A stretch of DNA of 64,000 nucleotides, from assembly GCF_009604385.1 (NCBI RefSeq), contig NZ_WEGJ01000011.1, forward strand, positions 62,001 through 126,000, written 5' to 3'. The notes under the pieces were generated by a model. It saw nothing but the letters and a program-made list of their open reading frames with translations, had not been told where the DNA came from and did no database searches. Positions 48,515-56,707 of the stretch are shown here, piece after piece. This DNA is from Streptomyces smaragdinus (lineage in GTDB: Bacteria > Actinomycetota > Actinomycetes > Streptomycetales > Streptomycetaceae). The translations under genes were made by a program, and so were the position numbers. Each line of letters starts with the position of its first letter. Position 1 is the first letter of the stretch.

Positions 48515-50166
48515 CCAGCTCCATCTACGCCGCGAAGCCGTGGCTGGGCCAGCTCACCGAGGCGCAGAAGGCCGAGGTGCACCCGCCGGTCTCCGTCCCG
48601 CACGCCTTCCGCGACGCCGTGGCCCGGGTGCCGGAGCGCACCGCGCTGGCCTACTTCGACGGCCGGATCGGCTACCGCGAGGCGGACGAGCTGTCCGACG
48701 CGGTGGCCGCGTACCTCGCGGCGCGCGGGCTGGCGAAGGGCGACCGGCTCGCCCTGATGCTGCAGAACACCCCGCACTTCGTGATCGCCCTGCTCGGCGC
48801 CTGGAAGGCGGGCGCGGTCGTCGTCCCGCTGAACCCGATGTACAAGGCGTACGAGGTCGGCCACATCCTCGCCGACGCCGGTGTCACGGCCGTCGTCTGC
48901 TCCGACCGGGCCTGGGCCGGCTTCCTGCGGGAGACGGCCGCCGACCTGCCCGTACAGATCGTGCTGACCGCCTGCGAGCGGGACCTGCAGACCCGCGACG
49001 ACCGGCGTGTGTTGGACTTCGAACGTCTGCCGCAGGCCGAGGACGCCGCCGACCTGCTCACCGTCGCCCGCGCGGGCGGGGTGGCACCGGCCGGCCGGGA
49101 GTTCGCGCCGGACGACATCGCGCTGATCGGCTACACCTCCGGCACCAGCGGCCGCCCCAAGGGCGCCACGGTCACCCACCGCAACATCTGCCACAACGCG
49201 GAGCGCCAGCGCGCCGGCCACGAACTGCCCGACGGCGCCACGATCTTCGCCCTCGCGCCGCTCTTCCACATCACCGGCATGGTCTGCCAGCTCGCCGCGA
49301 GCATCGTCGGCGGTGGCACCCTGGCCCTGGCGTACCGCTTCGAGTCCGGCGTGGTGCTGGACGCCTTCCTCGAGCACAGGCCCGCCTACACCGTCGGCCC
49401 CGCCACCGCGTTCATGGCCCTGGGCGCCCACCCGGACGTGAGCCCCGGACACTTCGCGTCGTTCGCCGTCATCTCCACCGGCGGCGCCCCCATGCCCCCG
49501 GCCCTCGTCGACGGCATCGAGCAGCGCTTCGGCCACTACATCCTCAACGGCTACGGCCTCACCGAATGCGCCGCCCCCTGCGCCGCCGTCCCGCCCGGCA
49601 GGCGGGCGCCCGTCGACCCCGAGTCCGGGACCCTCGCGGTGGGCGTGCCGGACCCGGCGTCCGTCGTACGGATCCTGGACGAGGACGGCGCCGAGGTGCC
49701 GTTCCGTACGACCGGCGAGATAGCCGTCCGCGGCCCGCAGGTCGTCCCCGGCTACTGGGGGCTGCCCGCGGCCACGGCCGAGGGGCTGCCGGACGGTGAG
49801 CTGCGCACCGGGGACATCGGGTTCATGGACGAGGACGGCTGGCTGTACGTCGTCGACCGCAAGAAGGACATGATCAACGCGGCCGGTTTCAAGGTCTGGC
49901 CCCGGGAGGTGGAGGATGTCCTGTACACGCATGGCGCGGTGCGTGAGGCGGCGGTGGTCGGGGTGCCCGACTCCTACCGCGGGGAGACCGTGAAGGCGTA
50001 CGTCTCCCTGCGGCCCGGGAGCTCCGTGGAACCCGCTGAGCTGGCCGGGTACTGCAAGGACCGGCTGGCCGCGTATAAATACCCGCGCGAGGTGGAGATC
50101 CTGCCCGAGCTGCCGAAGACGGCGACGGGGAAGATCCTGCGGCGGGAACTGCGTTCCCGCACGTAA
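48511..50166 (+). CDS. AMP-forming acyl-CoA synthetase
   Basis: The 551-residue ligase has P-loop IGYTSGTSGRPKGATVTHRN (about 209-228), LFHITGMV, NGYGLTECAAPC (about 348-359), RTGDIGFMDEDGWLYVVDRKKDMINAAGFKVWPREVED and the C-terminal KTATGKILRREL with the catalytic Lys. It activates a carboxylic acid with ATP and CoA through an acyl-AMP. It starts by ATGA overlap with the SDR gene, and the TetR gene follows after 36 bp. It corresponds in position and type to LvaE of the levulinate pathway. Confidence 0.93.
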   Translation: MTSSIYAAKPWLGQLTEAQKAEVHPPVSVPHAFRDAVARVPERTALAYFDGRIGYREADELSDAVAAYLAARGLAKGDRLALMLQNTPHFVIALLGAWKAGAVVVPLNPMYKAYEVGHILADAGVTAVVCSDRAWAGFLRETAADLPVQIVLTACERDLQTRDDRRVLDFERLPQAEDAADLLTVARAGGVAPAGREFAPDDIALIGYTSGTSGRPKGATVTHRNICHNAERQRAGHELPDGATIFALAPLFHITGMVCQLAASIVGGGTLALAYRFESGVVLDAFLEHRPAYTVGPATAFMALGAHPDVSPGHFASFAVISTGGAPMPPALVDGIEQRFGHYILNGYGLTECAAPCAAVPPGRRAPVDPESGTLAVGVPDPASVVRILDEDGAEVPFRTTGEIAVRGPQVVPGYWGLPAATAEGLPDGELRTGDIGFMDEDGWLYVVDRKKDMINAAGFKVWPREVEDVLYTHGAVREAAVVGVPDSYRGETVKAYVSLRPGSSVEPAELAGYCKDRLAAYKYPREVEILPELPKTATGKILRRELRSRT

Positions 50167-50202
50167 CGACGGCACGAACACGAGAACGAGAAGGGTGTGG
50201 CC

Positions 50203-50802
50203 ATGGCCAGAGCGGCAGGCGGGTCCAACAGCACGATGACGGTCCCGGAACGGCTGCTCGCCGTGGCCACCCGGCTCTTCGCCGACCGTGGCTTCGACCG
50301 TACGTCGGTGCAGGAGATCGTGGAGGCGGCGGGCGTCACCAAGGGTGCCCTCTACCACTACTTCGGCTCCAAGGACGATCTGCTGCACGAGATCTACGCC
50401 CGGCTGCTGCGCCTCCAGCAGGAGCGCCTGGACCACTTCGCCGCCCTCGACGCCCCGGTGGAGCAGCGGCTGCGGCAGGCCGCGGCCGACGTCATCGTCA
50501 CCACCATCGAGAACGCCGACGACGCGTCGATCTTCTTCCGCTCCATGCATCTGCTCGGCCCCGAGAAGCAGAAGGAGGTCCGCGCCGACCGCCGCCGCTA
50601 CCACGACCGCTTCCGCGCGCTGATCGAGGAGGGCCAGGCGACGGGCGTCTTCGACGCCGGGACCCCGGCCGGGCTGGTCGTCGACTACCACTTCGGCGCG
50701 GTGCACCATCTGAGCAGCTGGTACAAGAAGGACGGCCCGCTGACCAAGGAGCAGGTCGCGGAGAACTTCGCGGAGATGCTGATGCGGGTGCTGCGGCCGT
50801 AG
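50203..50802 (+). CDS. TetR family regulator (type C operator)
   Basis: The 199-residue protein has a clear HTH (VPERLLAVATRLFADRGFDRTSVQEIVEAAGVTKGALYHYFGSKDDLL, about 14-60). ATG 50203 is favoured by AAGGG about 8 bp upstream over GTG 50197. It is the last gene of the SDR-ligase operon, so the operator upstream of that operon provides autoregulation. It converges with the acyl-CoA dehydrogenase gene. The ligand is probably an acyl-CoA or its product. Confidence 0.86.
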   Translation: MARAAGGSNSTMTVPERLLAVATRLFADRGFDRTSVQEIVEAAGVTKGALYHYFGSKDDLLHEIYARLLRLQQERLDHFAALDAPVEQRLRQAAADVIVTTIENADDASIFFRSMHLLGPEKQKEVRADRRRYHDRFRALIEEGQATGVFDAGTPAGLVVDYHFGAVHHLSSWYKKDGPLTKEQVAENFAEMLMRVLRP

Positions 50803-50823
50803 CGCGGCACCCGCACCCGGGTC

Positions 50824-52038
50824 CTACAGGTATTTCTTCAGCTCCCGCCGGGCCAGCGACCGCTGGTGGACCTCGTCGGGTCCGTCCGCGAGCTGCAGCG
50901 AGCGGGCCGAGGCGTACAGGTCCGTCAGCGGGGTGTCCTGGCTGACGCCCGCCGCGCCGTGCAGCTGGATCGCCCGGTCGATGATCGCGACCACCGCGCG
51001 CGGCACCGCGATCTTGATGGCCTGGATCTCCGTGTGCGCGCCCCGGTTGCCGACCGTGTCCATCAGCCACGCCGTCTTCAGGACCAGCAGCCGCAGCTGC
51101 TCCACCTGCACCCGCGCGTCGGCGATCCAGTTCTGGACCACGCCCTGCTGGGCGAGCGCCTTGCCGAAGGCCGTACGGGACACCGCCCGGCGGCACATCA
51201 GCTCGATCGTCTTCTCCGCCATCCCGATCAGCCGCATGCAGTGGTGGATGCGCCCCGGCCCCAGCCGTGCCTGCGCGATGGCGAAGCCGCCGCCCTCCTC
51301 GCCGATCAGGTTCGTCACCGGCACCCGCACGTCGTCGAAGAAGACCTCCGCGTGCCCGCCGTGCAGATGGTCCTCGAACCCGTACACCGTCATGGCCCGC
51401 TTCACCATCAGCCCCGGGGTGTCGCGGGGGACCAGGATCATCGACTGCTGGCGGCGGATGTCCTCGTGGTCCGGGTCGGTCTTGCCCATCACGATGAAGA
51501 TCGCGCAGTCGGGGTTCATCGCCCCGGAGATGTACCACTTGTGGCCGCTGATGACGTACTCGTCGCCCTCGCGGCGGATGCGCGTCTCGACGTTCGTCGC
51601 GTCGGAGGAGGCCACCGCCGGCTCCGTCATCGCGAACGCGGAGTGGATCTCACCGGCGAGCAGCGGCTCGAGCCACCGCTTCTTCTGCTCGTCCGTGGCG
51701 AACTGGTACAGCACCTCCATGTTGCCGGTGTCGGGCGCATTGCAGTTCAGCGCCAGCGGCGCCAGATGCGGGCTGCGGCCGGTGATCTCCGCCAGCGGCG
51801 CGTACTGCAGGTTCGTCAGCCCCGCCCCGTACTCCGCGTCGGGGAGGAAGAAGTTCCACAGCCCCCGCTCCCGTGCCTCCGCGCGCAGCTCGTGCACGAT
51901 CGGCGGGTGCACCCAGGGGCTGTCCTGGGCGGCGAGCTGCTCGTGCGCGATCTCCTCGGCCGGGTACACCCGTTCCGTCATGAACGCGAGCAGGGCCTCG
52001 CGCAGCTCCTCGGTCCGGGCGTCGAATGCGAAATCCAT
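50824..52038 (-). CDS. Acyl-CoA dehydrogenase of the ACAD10/11 type
   Basis: The 404-residue protein has AFAMTEPAVASSDATNVETRI, YVISGHKWYISGAMNPDCAIFIVMGKTDP, TVYGFEDHLHGGHAEVFFDDVRVP, GPGRIHHCMRLIGMAEKTIELMCRRAVSRTAFGK and the C-terminal RSLQLADGPDEVHQRSLARRELKKYL. These are the hallmarks of ACAD10/11-like dehydrogenases, which in animals work with a fused kinase domain on 4-hydroxyacyl-CoA. Here the kinase-like protein is a separate gene 5 bp upstream. In Pseudomonas, LvaC is the corresponding enzyme acting on phosphorylated 4-hydroxyacyl-CoA. Confidence 0.88.
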   Translation of the reverse strand: MDFAFDARTEELREALLAFMTERVYPAEEIAHEQLAAQDSPWVHPPIVHELRAEARERGLWNFFLPDAEYGAGLTNLQYAPLAEITGRSPHLAPLALNCNAPDTGNMEVLYQFATDEQKKRWLEPLLAGEIHSAFAMTEPAVASSDATNVETRIRREGDEYVISGHKWYISGAMNPDCAIFIVMGKTDPDHEDIRRQQSMILVPRDTPGLMVKRAMTVYGFEDHLHGGHAEVFFDDVRVPVTNLIGEEGGGFAIAQARLGPGRIHHCMRLIGMAEKTIELMCRRAVSRTAFGKALAQQGVVQNWIADARVQVEQLRLLVLKTAWLMDTVGNRGAHTEIQAIKIAVPRAVVAIIDRAIQLHGAAGVSQDTPLTDLYASARSLQLADGPDEVHQRSLARRELKKYL

Positions 52039-52043
52039 GACGG

Positions 52044-53066
52044 TCAGCCTTCCTGGAGAGTCGTGAGGCCCCGCTCGATCAGCAGCGGGACCATCGCGCC
52101 GATACCGGCGAAGCCGGCGCCGACGGTCTGGCCGAGCGTGAAGCGGTAGTGGATGCCCTCGGCGATCACCGCGAGCTTGAAGTAGGCGAAGGCGCAGTAC
52201 CAGGCGATCGAGGAGACGTCCCGCCCGGAGCGCGCGGCGTAGCGCTCGATCATGTCGGCGACCGCCGGATGCCCGGGCGCCTGCCCGGTGTTGGAGATCG
52301 CCGCCCCGGGACCGGCCTCGCGGGCGCTGTACATGGCCAGCAGCCCGAGGTCGCTGAGCGGATCGCCGAGGGTGGACATCTCCCAGTCGAGCACCGCCGC
52401 GATCCTGTCGTCGGCGCCGATCAGCACGTTGTCCAGCTTGTAGTCGCCGTGTACGACCGTCGGCGCGGGGGAGGCGGGCAGCCCCTTCGCCAGCCGGTCC
52501 AGCAGCTCGTCGAACCCCGGCAGGTCGCGACTGCGGGAGGCCGCGAGCTGCTTGCTCCAGCGGCGCAGCTGACGCTCCAGATAGCCCTCCGGCCGGCCGA
52601 AGTCCGCCAGCCCCACCGACGCCGGGTCCACGGCGTGCAGCTCCACCAGCGTGTCGACCAGGCCGTCGACCACGTCCCGGGTGCGCTCGGGGCCGATCTC
52701 GCCGAGCTGCCCCGCGGTACGGAAACAGGTGCCCGTGACGTGCTCCATCACGTAGAACGGCGCCCCCAGGACCTCCGGGTCCTCGCACAGCAGCAGCGCC
52801 TCCGGCACCGGGACCGAGGTCTCGTGCAGGGCGCTGATCACCCGGAACTCGCGCACCATGTCGTGCGCGGTGGCCAGCACGTGGCCGAGCGGCGGCCGGC
52901 GGACCACCCAGCGGGTCGTGCCGTCGGTCACCACGTACGTCAGATTGGACCTGCCGCCCTCGATCAGCGTGGCGGAGAGCGGCCCCCGCGCCAGTCCGGG
53001 GCGCGCGGCGTCCAGATGCCGGCGCAGGGCCTGCGGTGCCAGCCCTGGCGGGTGCTCGTCGCTCAT
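52044..53066 (-). CDS. Phosphotransferase (APH-fold) of the LvaA/ACAD10-11 kinase type
   Basis: The 340-residue kinase-like protein has LIEGGRSNLTYVVTDGTTRWVVRRPP (about 34-59), EFRVISAL, the catalytic loop VVHGDYKLDNVLIG (about 204-217) with Asp and Asn, and LDWEMSTLGDPLSDLGLLAMYS with the metal Asp. This matches the APH-like domain of ACAD10/11 and LvaA, which phosphorylate the 4-hydroxyl of acyl-CoA. It is cotranscribed with the dehydrogenase and has a type C TetR operator upstream, the same as the SDR-ligase operon. Role in 4-hydroxyacid breakdown is inferred. Confidence 0.86.
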   Translation of the reverse strand: MSDEHPPGLAPQALRRHLDAARPGLARGPLSATLIEGGRSNLTYVVTDGTTRWVVRRPPLGHVLATAHDMVREFRVISALHETSVPVPEALLLCEDPEVLGAPFYVMEHVTGTCFRTAGQLGEIGPERTRDVVDGLVDTLVELHAVDPASVGLADFGRPEGYLERQLRRWSKQLAASRSRDLPGFDELLDRLAKGLPASPAPTVVHGDYKLDNVLIGADDRIAAVLDWEMSTLGDPLSDLGLLAMYSAREAGPGAAISNTGQAPGHPAVADMIERYAARSGRDVSSIAWYCAFAYFKLAVIAEGIHYRFTLGQTVGAGFAGIGAMVPLLIERGLTTLQEG

Positions 53067-53108
53067 GCGGTTCCCCTCGGGAGTCGTCCGGGTCGATCAC
53101 CGACCATG

Positions 53109-53126
53109 ATGCCGACCAGTCGGTAT
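53109..53126. promoter_or_regulatory. Type C TetR operator upstream of the kinase-like/ACAD operon
   Basis: ATGCCGACCAGTCGGTAT, a dyad with perfect CCGAC/GTCGG arms, 43 bp before the minus-strand start. It matches the site at 47693-47711, so one TetR can control both halves of the pathway. Confidence 0.75.
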
Positions 53127-53170
53127 GCAGTCCAGTGGGCGGGGCGGAGGATCTGGCGTCCGGGTCCGTC

Positions 53171-53189
53171 ACGTGAATACAGTTCACGT
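53171..53189. promoter_or_regulatory. Inverted repeat abutting the glucarate dehydratase start
   Basis: ACGTGAATACAGTTCACGT is a perfect 7-bp dyad with a 5-bp centre that ends 1 bp before the ATG at 53190. It contains TACAGT (53178-53183), a possible -10 placed 6 bp before the ATG, and no Shine-Dalgarno is present, suggesting a leaderless transcript under repressor control. Confidence 0.68.
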
Positions 53190-54488
53190 ATGGATACTGC
53201 TGAGCTCCGCATCGCCGAGGTACGGCTCACCCCCATCCTGATCGCGGACCCCCCGCTGCTCAACGTCACCGGCGTCCACCAGCCGTACACCCCCCGTCTG
53301 ATCGTCGAGCTCGTCACCGAGGGCGGTACGACGGGACTGGGCGAGACGTACGGCGACGCCACCTATCTCGCCCCCGCCCGCACCCTGGCCGCCGCGCTCC
53401 CCGGCCACTCGATCACCGACGTGAACGGGATCTTCCGCCTCGCCGCCGAGGTCTGCGGACCGCCCGCGCCCGAGCGGCTCGGGCCCGACGTCGGCGGGCT
53501 GCGTGGCGCCCTCAGCGCCGACAAGCTGCTGCTCTCCGTCCTGTCCGCGTTCGAGGTCGCCTGCCTCGACGCCCTCGGCCGGGCCACCGGGCTGCCCGTG
53601 CACGCCCTGCTGGGCGGCCGGGTCCGCGACCGCGTCGACTACAGCGCCTACCTCTTCTACCGCTGGGACCACCACCCCGACCCCGCCGCCCCCCGCGACG
53701 ACTGGGGCGCCGCCCTGGACCCCGCCGGGATCGTCGACCAGGCGCGGCGGTTTTGCGACCGCTACGGCTTTGGCTCGGTCAAGCTGAAGGGCGGCGTCTT
53801 CCACCCCGACGAGGAGATCGCGGCGGTGCGCGCCCTCGCCGACGCCTTCCCCGGTACGCCGCTGCGCCTGGACCCCAACGGGGGGTGGTCGGTGGAGACG
53901 TCCGTACGGGTGGCCCGCGAGCTGCACGACGTCCTCGAGTACCTGGAGGACCCCACCACCGGCACCGGGCGGATGGCCGCCGTCGCCGCGCAGGCCGGCG
54001 GGGTGCCCCTGGCGACCAACATGTGCGTGACGACGGCCGCCGAGATCCCCGAGGCCGTCGCACGCGGCGCGATCCAGGTGCTGCTCACCGACCACCACTA
54101 CTGGGGCGGGCTGCGCCGGACCGTCGAACTCGCCGCCCTGTGCCGGACGTTCGGCATCGGGCTGTCCATGCACTCCAACACCCACCTCGGCATCAGCCTC
54201 GCCGCGATGACCCACGTCGCGTCCGTGGTGCCCAACCTCGACTACGCCTGCGACACCCACTACCCCTGGCAGACCGACGACGTGGTCGTCGCTCCGCCCG
54301 TCTTCGAGGCCGGCGCGCTGCCCGTCTCCGACGCCCCCGGACTCGGCGTCGAGCTGGACCGCGAGGCGCTGTCCACGCTGCACAAGCGGTGGCTGGACGA
54401 CGACGGGCGGATGCGCGACCGCGACGACGTGGCCGCCATGCGGGTGGCGGACCCCGGCTGGGAGCTGCCGGTCATGCCCCGCTGGTGA
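53190..54488 (+). CDS. gudD: Glucarate dehydratase (enolase superfamily)
   Basis: The 432-residue enzyme dehydrates D-glucarate to 5-keto-4-deoxyglucarate. Catalytic features match: base pair Lys198-x-Lys200 in SVKLKGGVF, metal ligands Asp228/Asn230 in RLDPNGGWS, Glu253 in YLEDPT and Asn277 in ATNMCV, and the later MHSNTHLGISLAAMTH with His332 of the acid-base group. It starts at the ATG directly following a strong inverted repeat. Downstream lies the convergent gluconokinase fusion gene, which fits sugar-acid use. No partner transporter or KDG aldolase is in the window. Confidence 0.93.
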   Translation: MDTAELRIAEVRLTPILIADPPLLNVTGVHQPYTPRLIVELVTEGGTTGLGETYGDATYLAPARTLAAALPGHSITDVNGIFRLAAEVCGPPAPERLGPDVGGLRGALSADKLLLSVLSAFEVACLDALGRATGLPVHALLGGRVRDRVDYSAYLFYRWDHHPDPAAPRDDWGAALDPAGIVDQARRFCDRYGFGSVKLKGGVFHPDEEIAAVRALADAFPGTPLRLDPNGGWSVETSVRVARELHDVLEYLEDPTTGTGRMAAVAAQAGGVPLATNMCVTTAAEIPEAVARGAIQVLLTDHHYWGGLRRTVELAALCRTFGIGLSMHSNTHLGISLAAMTHVASVVPNLDYACDTHYPWQTDDVVVAPPVFEAGALPVSDAPGLGVELDREALSTLHKRWLDDDGRMRDRDDVAAMRVADPGWELPVMPRW

Positions 54489-54494
54489 GCCCCG

Positions 54495-55892
54495 TCAGGC
54501 GTGACAGGGCACCATCACGCCGCCGTTGAGCACTGCCATGTCGCCGAACGCCGCGAACGGGTCGAGGGGCGCGCCGAGCGGCCGCCCCTCGAGCTCGGCG
54601 TACGCGCGGTGCAGATTGGCGACCAGCCGGACGCTCTCCCGCAGCCCGGCGAACTCGCCGGGATCCGCCCCCCGCGCCGCCTCCAGCGGCGTCAGTCCCG
54701 CGGCGCGCGAGGTCTCCGCCAGCGCCGCGACGTACCGCAGATAGCGCTCCACCGTGTCGTACACCGACGGGTCGGTGACCGGCCCGTGGCCCGGGACCAC
54801 CGTGCGGGCGCCCAGCGAGCGCAGCGTCTCCAGCGCCCGCAGCGACCCCGTCAGCGAGCCCATCGGCACGAACGGCGTGCCGCCGTGGAAGATCAGGTCG
54901 CCGGTGAACACGATGCGCTGCTGCGGCAGCCAGACGATCGTGTCGCCGGTGGTGTGCGCCGGACCCGGGTGGATCAGCTGGACCTCGCTGCCGCCGACAT
55001 GCGCGGTGAGCCGCTCGCGGTACGTGATGTTCGGCGGCGTGATCTCGACGTCCCCGTACTCCACGTCCGGCCACAGCAGGTCCAGATGCCGGCCCGTCGC
55101 CAGCATCTCCGCCCGGCACTCGGTGTGGCCGACGATCGAGGCGCCGGACGCGAACACGCCGTTCCCGTACGTGTGATCGCCGTGGTAGTGGGTGTTGACC
55201 ACGGTCGTCGGCAGCGGCGCCCCGCTGGCCAGCACCGCCGCGCGCAGCTGACGGGCGCGGGCCTCGGTGGCGGCGGTGTCGATCAGCAGGGTGGCGAGGC
55301 CGTCGCTGACGAACCCCGCGTTGTTCAGGCACCAGCCCCCGTCCGGCTGGACGTAGGCGTGCACCCCCGAGGTCAGCTCCATCACGTACGGGGCGCGCAG
55401 CGCGTCCACCGCCAGGTCCACGATCCCCGGCGGCGGACCGGCGGCGGGCAGCACCGCGCCGTTCTCGTCCGGGTGCAGCGGCTCCAGCTCCGCGAACTGC
55501 GAGCGCACCAGATCACGGGGCATCACGTGGTCCTTGCGCCCCGCCAGCCGCTCGGCGACCAGCTCCGGCGAGGCGTCCAGCTGCAGGAACACCACCCCGT
55601 GCACCGCCGCCGCGAGCCGGTCGCGCCAGCCGCGGCGCAGCGCCGAGCAGGTCACGATGCCCCCGCTGCCCGTCCGCGCGGCCAGCCAGCGCGCGATCGC
55701 GTCCAGCCACGGCTCCCGGTCCGCGTCGGTGAGCGGGGTGCCGCCGGCCAGCTTCTCCACGTTGTCACGCGGATGGAAGCCGTCGCCGTCGGTGAAGGGC
55801 AGGTTGAGCCGTTCGGCCAGCGCCTGCCCGACGGTCCTCTTCCCCGACCCGCTGACACCCGTCACCACGACAAGCGGCCCGTTCGCGGCCAT
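54495..55892 (-). CDS. Gluconokinase-like domain fused to a metallo-beta-lactamase-fold hydrolase
   Basis: One uninterrupted 465-codon frame starts at ATG 55892 (GGAGGGG 8 bp upstream). Residues ~1-168 are a GntK-type kinase: VVVTGVSGSGKRT, LPFTDGDGFHPRDNVEKLAGGTPLTDADR, VTCSALRRGWRDRL, RKDHVMPRDLVRSQFAELEPL. Residues ~171-465 form an MBL hydrolase beginning MELTSGVHAYVQPDGGW, with THYHGDHTYGNG (the HxHxDH zinc motif), PGPAHTTGDTIVWLP and VPGHGPVTDP. No ribosome binding site or stop separates the halves. The usual P-loop GKST reads GKRT, so the Mg/phosphate-binding Ser is Arg; the kinase half may be weak or inactive. The kinase neighbour gudD fits sugar-acid metabolism. Confidence 0.85.
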   Translation of the reverse strand: MAANGPLVVVTGVSGSGKRTVGQALAERLNLPFTDGDGFHPRDNVEKLAGGTPLTDADREPWLDAIARWLAARTGSGGIVTCSALRRGWRDRLAAAVHGVVFLQLDASPELVAERLAGRKDHVMPRDLVRSQFAELEPLHPDENGAVLPAAGPPPGIVDLAVDALRAPYVMELTSGVHAYVQPDGGWCLNNAGFVSDGLATLLIDTAATEARARQLRAAVLASGAPLPTTVVNTHYHGDHTYGNGVFASGASIVGHTECRAEMLATGRHLDLLWPDVEYGDVEITPPNITYRERLTAHVGGSEVQLIHPGPAHTTGDTIVWLPQQRIVFTGDLIFHGGTPFVPMGSLTGSLRALETLRSLGARTVVPGHGPVTDPSVYDTVERYLRYVAALAETSRAAGLTPLEAARGADPGEFAGLRESVRLVANLHRAYAELEGRPLGAPLDPFAAFGDMAVLNGGVMVPCHA

Positions 55893-55991
55893 CGGCATGT
55901 CCCCTCCCCGTACACACGGCACAACGACCCGAACTTACCGGGGCGGCCGGCGAAGCGGCTCGAGAGGTACGCGAATTCACCGGCGCGCCGC

Positions 55992-56294
55992 TCACCGCAG
56001 CACGACCACGGCGCACGCCGCCGCGCCCACCACACACCCGGCCGCCCCCCACATCCCCGCCGGGGCCACCTCCCGCGGCCGGCTCGGCGCCAGCGCCCGG
56101 ATCCGCAGCTGCGCCACCACCAGGAACGCCACCCAGCTCAGCGCGACCAGCGCCCCCGCCGCGTACGCCGTCTCCGACGTCCGGCCGTGCAGCGCGGAGC
56201 GCACCCCGAGGACCGCCACGGCCGCGAACGCCAGCGTGGTGCGGCGCCACGCCATCCGGGTGCGCTCGGGCTGGGCGGCGGGATCGCGCGTCAC
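55992..56294 (-). CDS. DUF202 membrane protein
   Basis: The 100-residue protein from GTG 56294 has RDPAAQPERTRMAWRRTTLAF, a DUF202 opening, then three hydrophobic helices (about 18-35, 43-61, 80-99). The basic start lies inside the cell. Function unknown. It overlaps the upstream DUF202 gene by 4 bp (GTGA), so the two are made together, and they may form a heteromeric membrane unit. Confidence 0.8.
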   Translation of the reverse strand: MTRDPAAQPERTRMAWRRTTLAFAAVAVLGVRSALHGRTSETAYAAGALVALSWVAFLVVAQLRIRALAPSRPREVAPAGMWGAAGCVVGAAACAVVVLR

Positions 56295-56683
56295 CGGACC
56301 GGGCCGCCGAACACCACCACGCCCAGCACCACCAGCGCCGCCAGCACCGTGGCCACGGCCAGCGTCGCCGGGAAGCGCGACGGCGGCAGATCCTCGCCCC
56401 GGCGCATCGCGCGCTCGCACCGCACCCAGTGGTTCACCGCCCGCACCGCGCACAGCGCGCCGCCCGCCACCAGCACCGCCGCGATCGTCGTCCGGGCCGG
56501 GCTGCTCATCTCCGTCAGGAACTGGTCCGCCGCCAGTCCGCCGCCGACCAGGGCCAGCGCGGTGCGGATCCAGGCCAGGAACGTCCGCTCGTTCGCGAGG
56601 GAGAAACGGTAGTCGGGAGTGGTGCCCTCGGCCCGCATACGGGCGGGGGAGAACCACAGACGGAGCGAGGAGGGACGGGCCAC
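56291..56683 (-). CDS. DUF202/YidH-type membrane protein
   Basis: The 130-residue protein carries PDYRFSLANERTFLAWIRTALALVGGGLAADQFL, the DUF202 signature, with three hydrophobic helices (about 34-54, 64-82, 104-124). A GTG start with a GGGGGC tract just before gives this length. It precedes and overlaps the second DUF202 gene. In fungi and bacteria such proteins are linked to membrane or phosphate regulation, but no bacterial function is settled. Confidence 0.82.
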   Translation of the reverse strand: MARPSSLRLWFSPARMRAEGTTPDYRFSLANERTFLAWIRTALALVGGGLAADQFLTEMSSPARTTIAAVLVAGGALCAVRAVNHWVRCERAMRRGEDLPPSRFPATLAVATVLAALVVLGVVVFGGPVR

Positions 56684-56707
56684 GCCCCCGACCTTACGTG
56701 CCGCCCG

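Noticed and set aside
47704..50709. 1,001-codon minus-strand frame opposite the SDR, ligase and TetR genes
   Set aside because: Spans three well-supported plus-strand genes and lacks any domain.
55382..55384. Internal ATG as an independent start for the metallo-beta-lactamase domain
   Set aside because: No ribosome binding site precedes it and no stop ends the kinase frame, so the fused reading is preferred.
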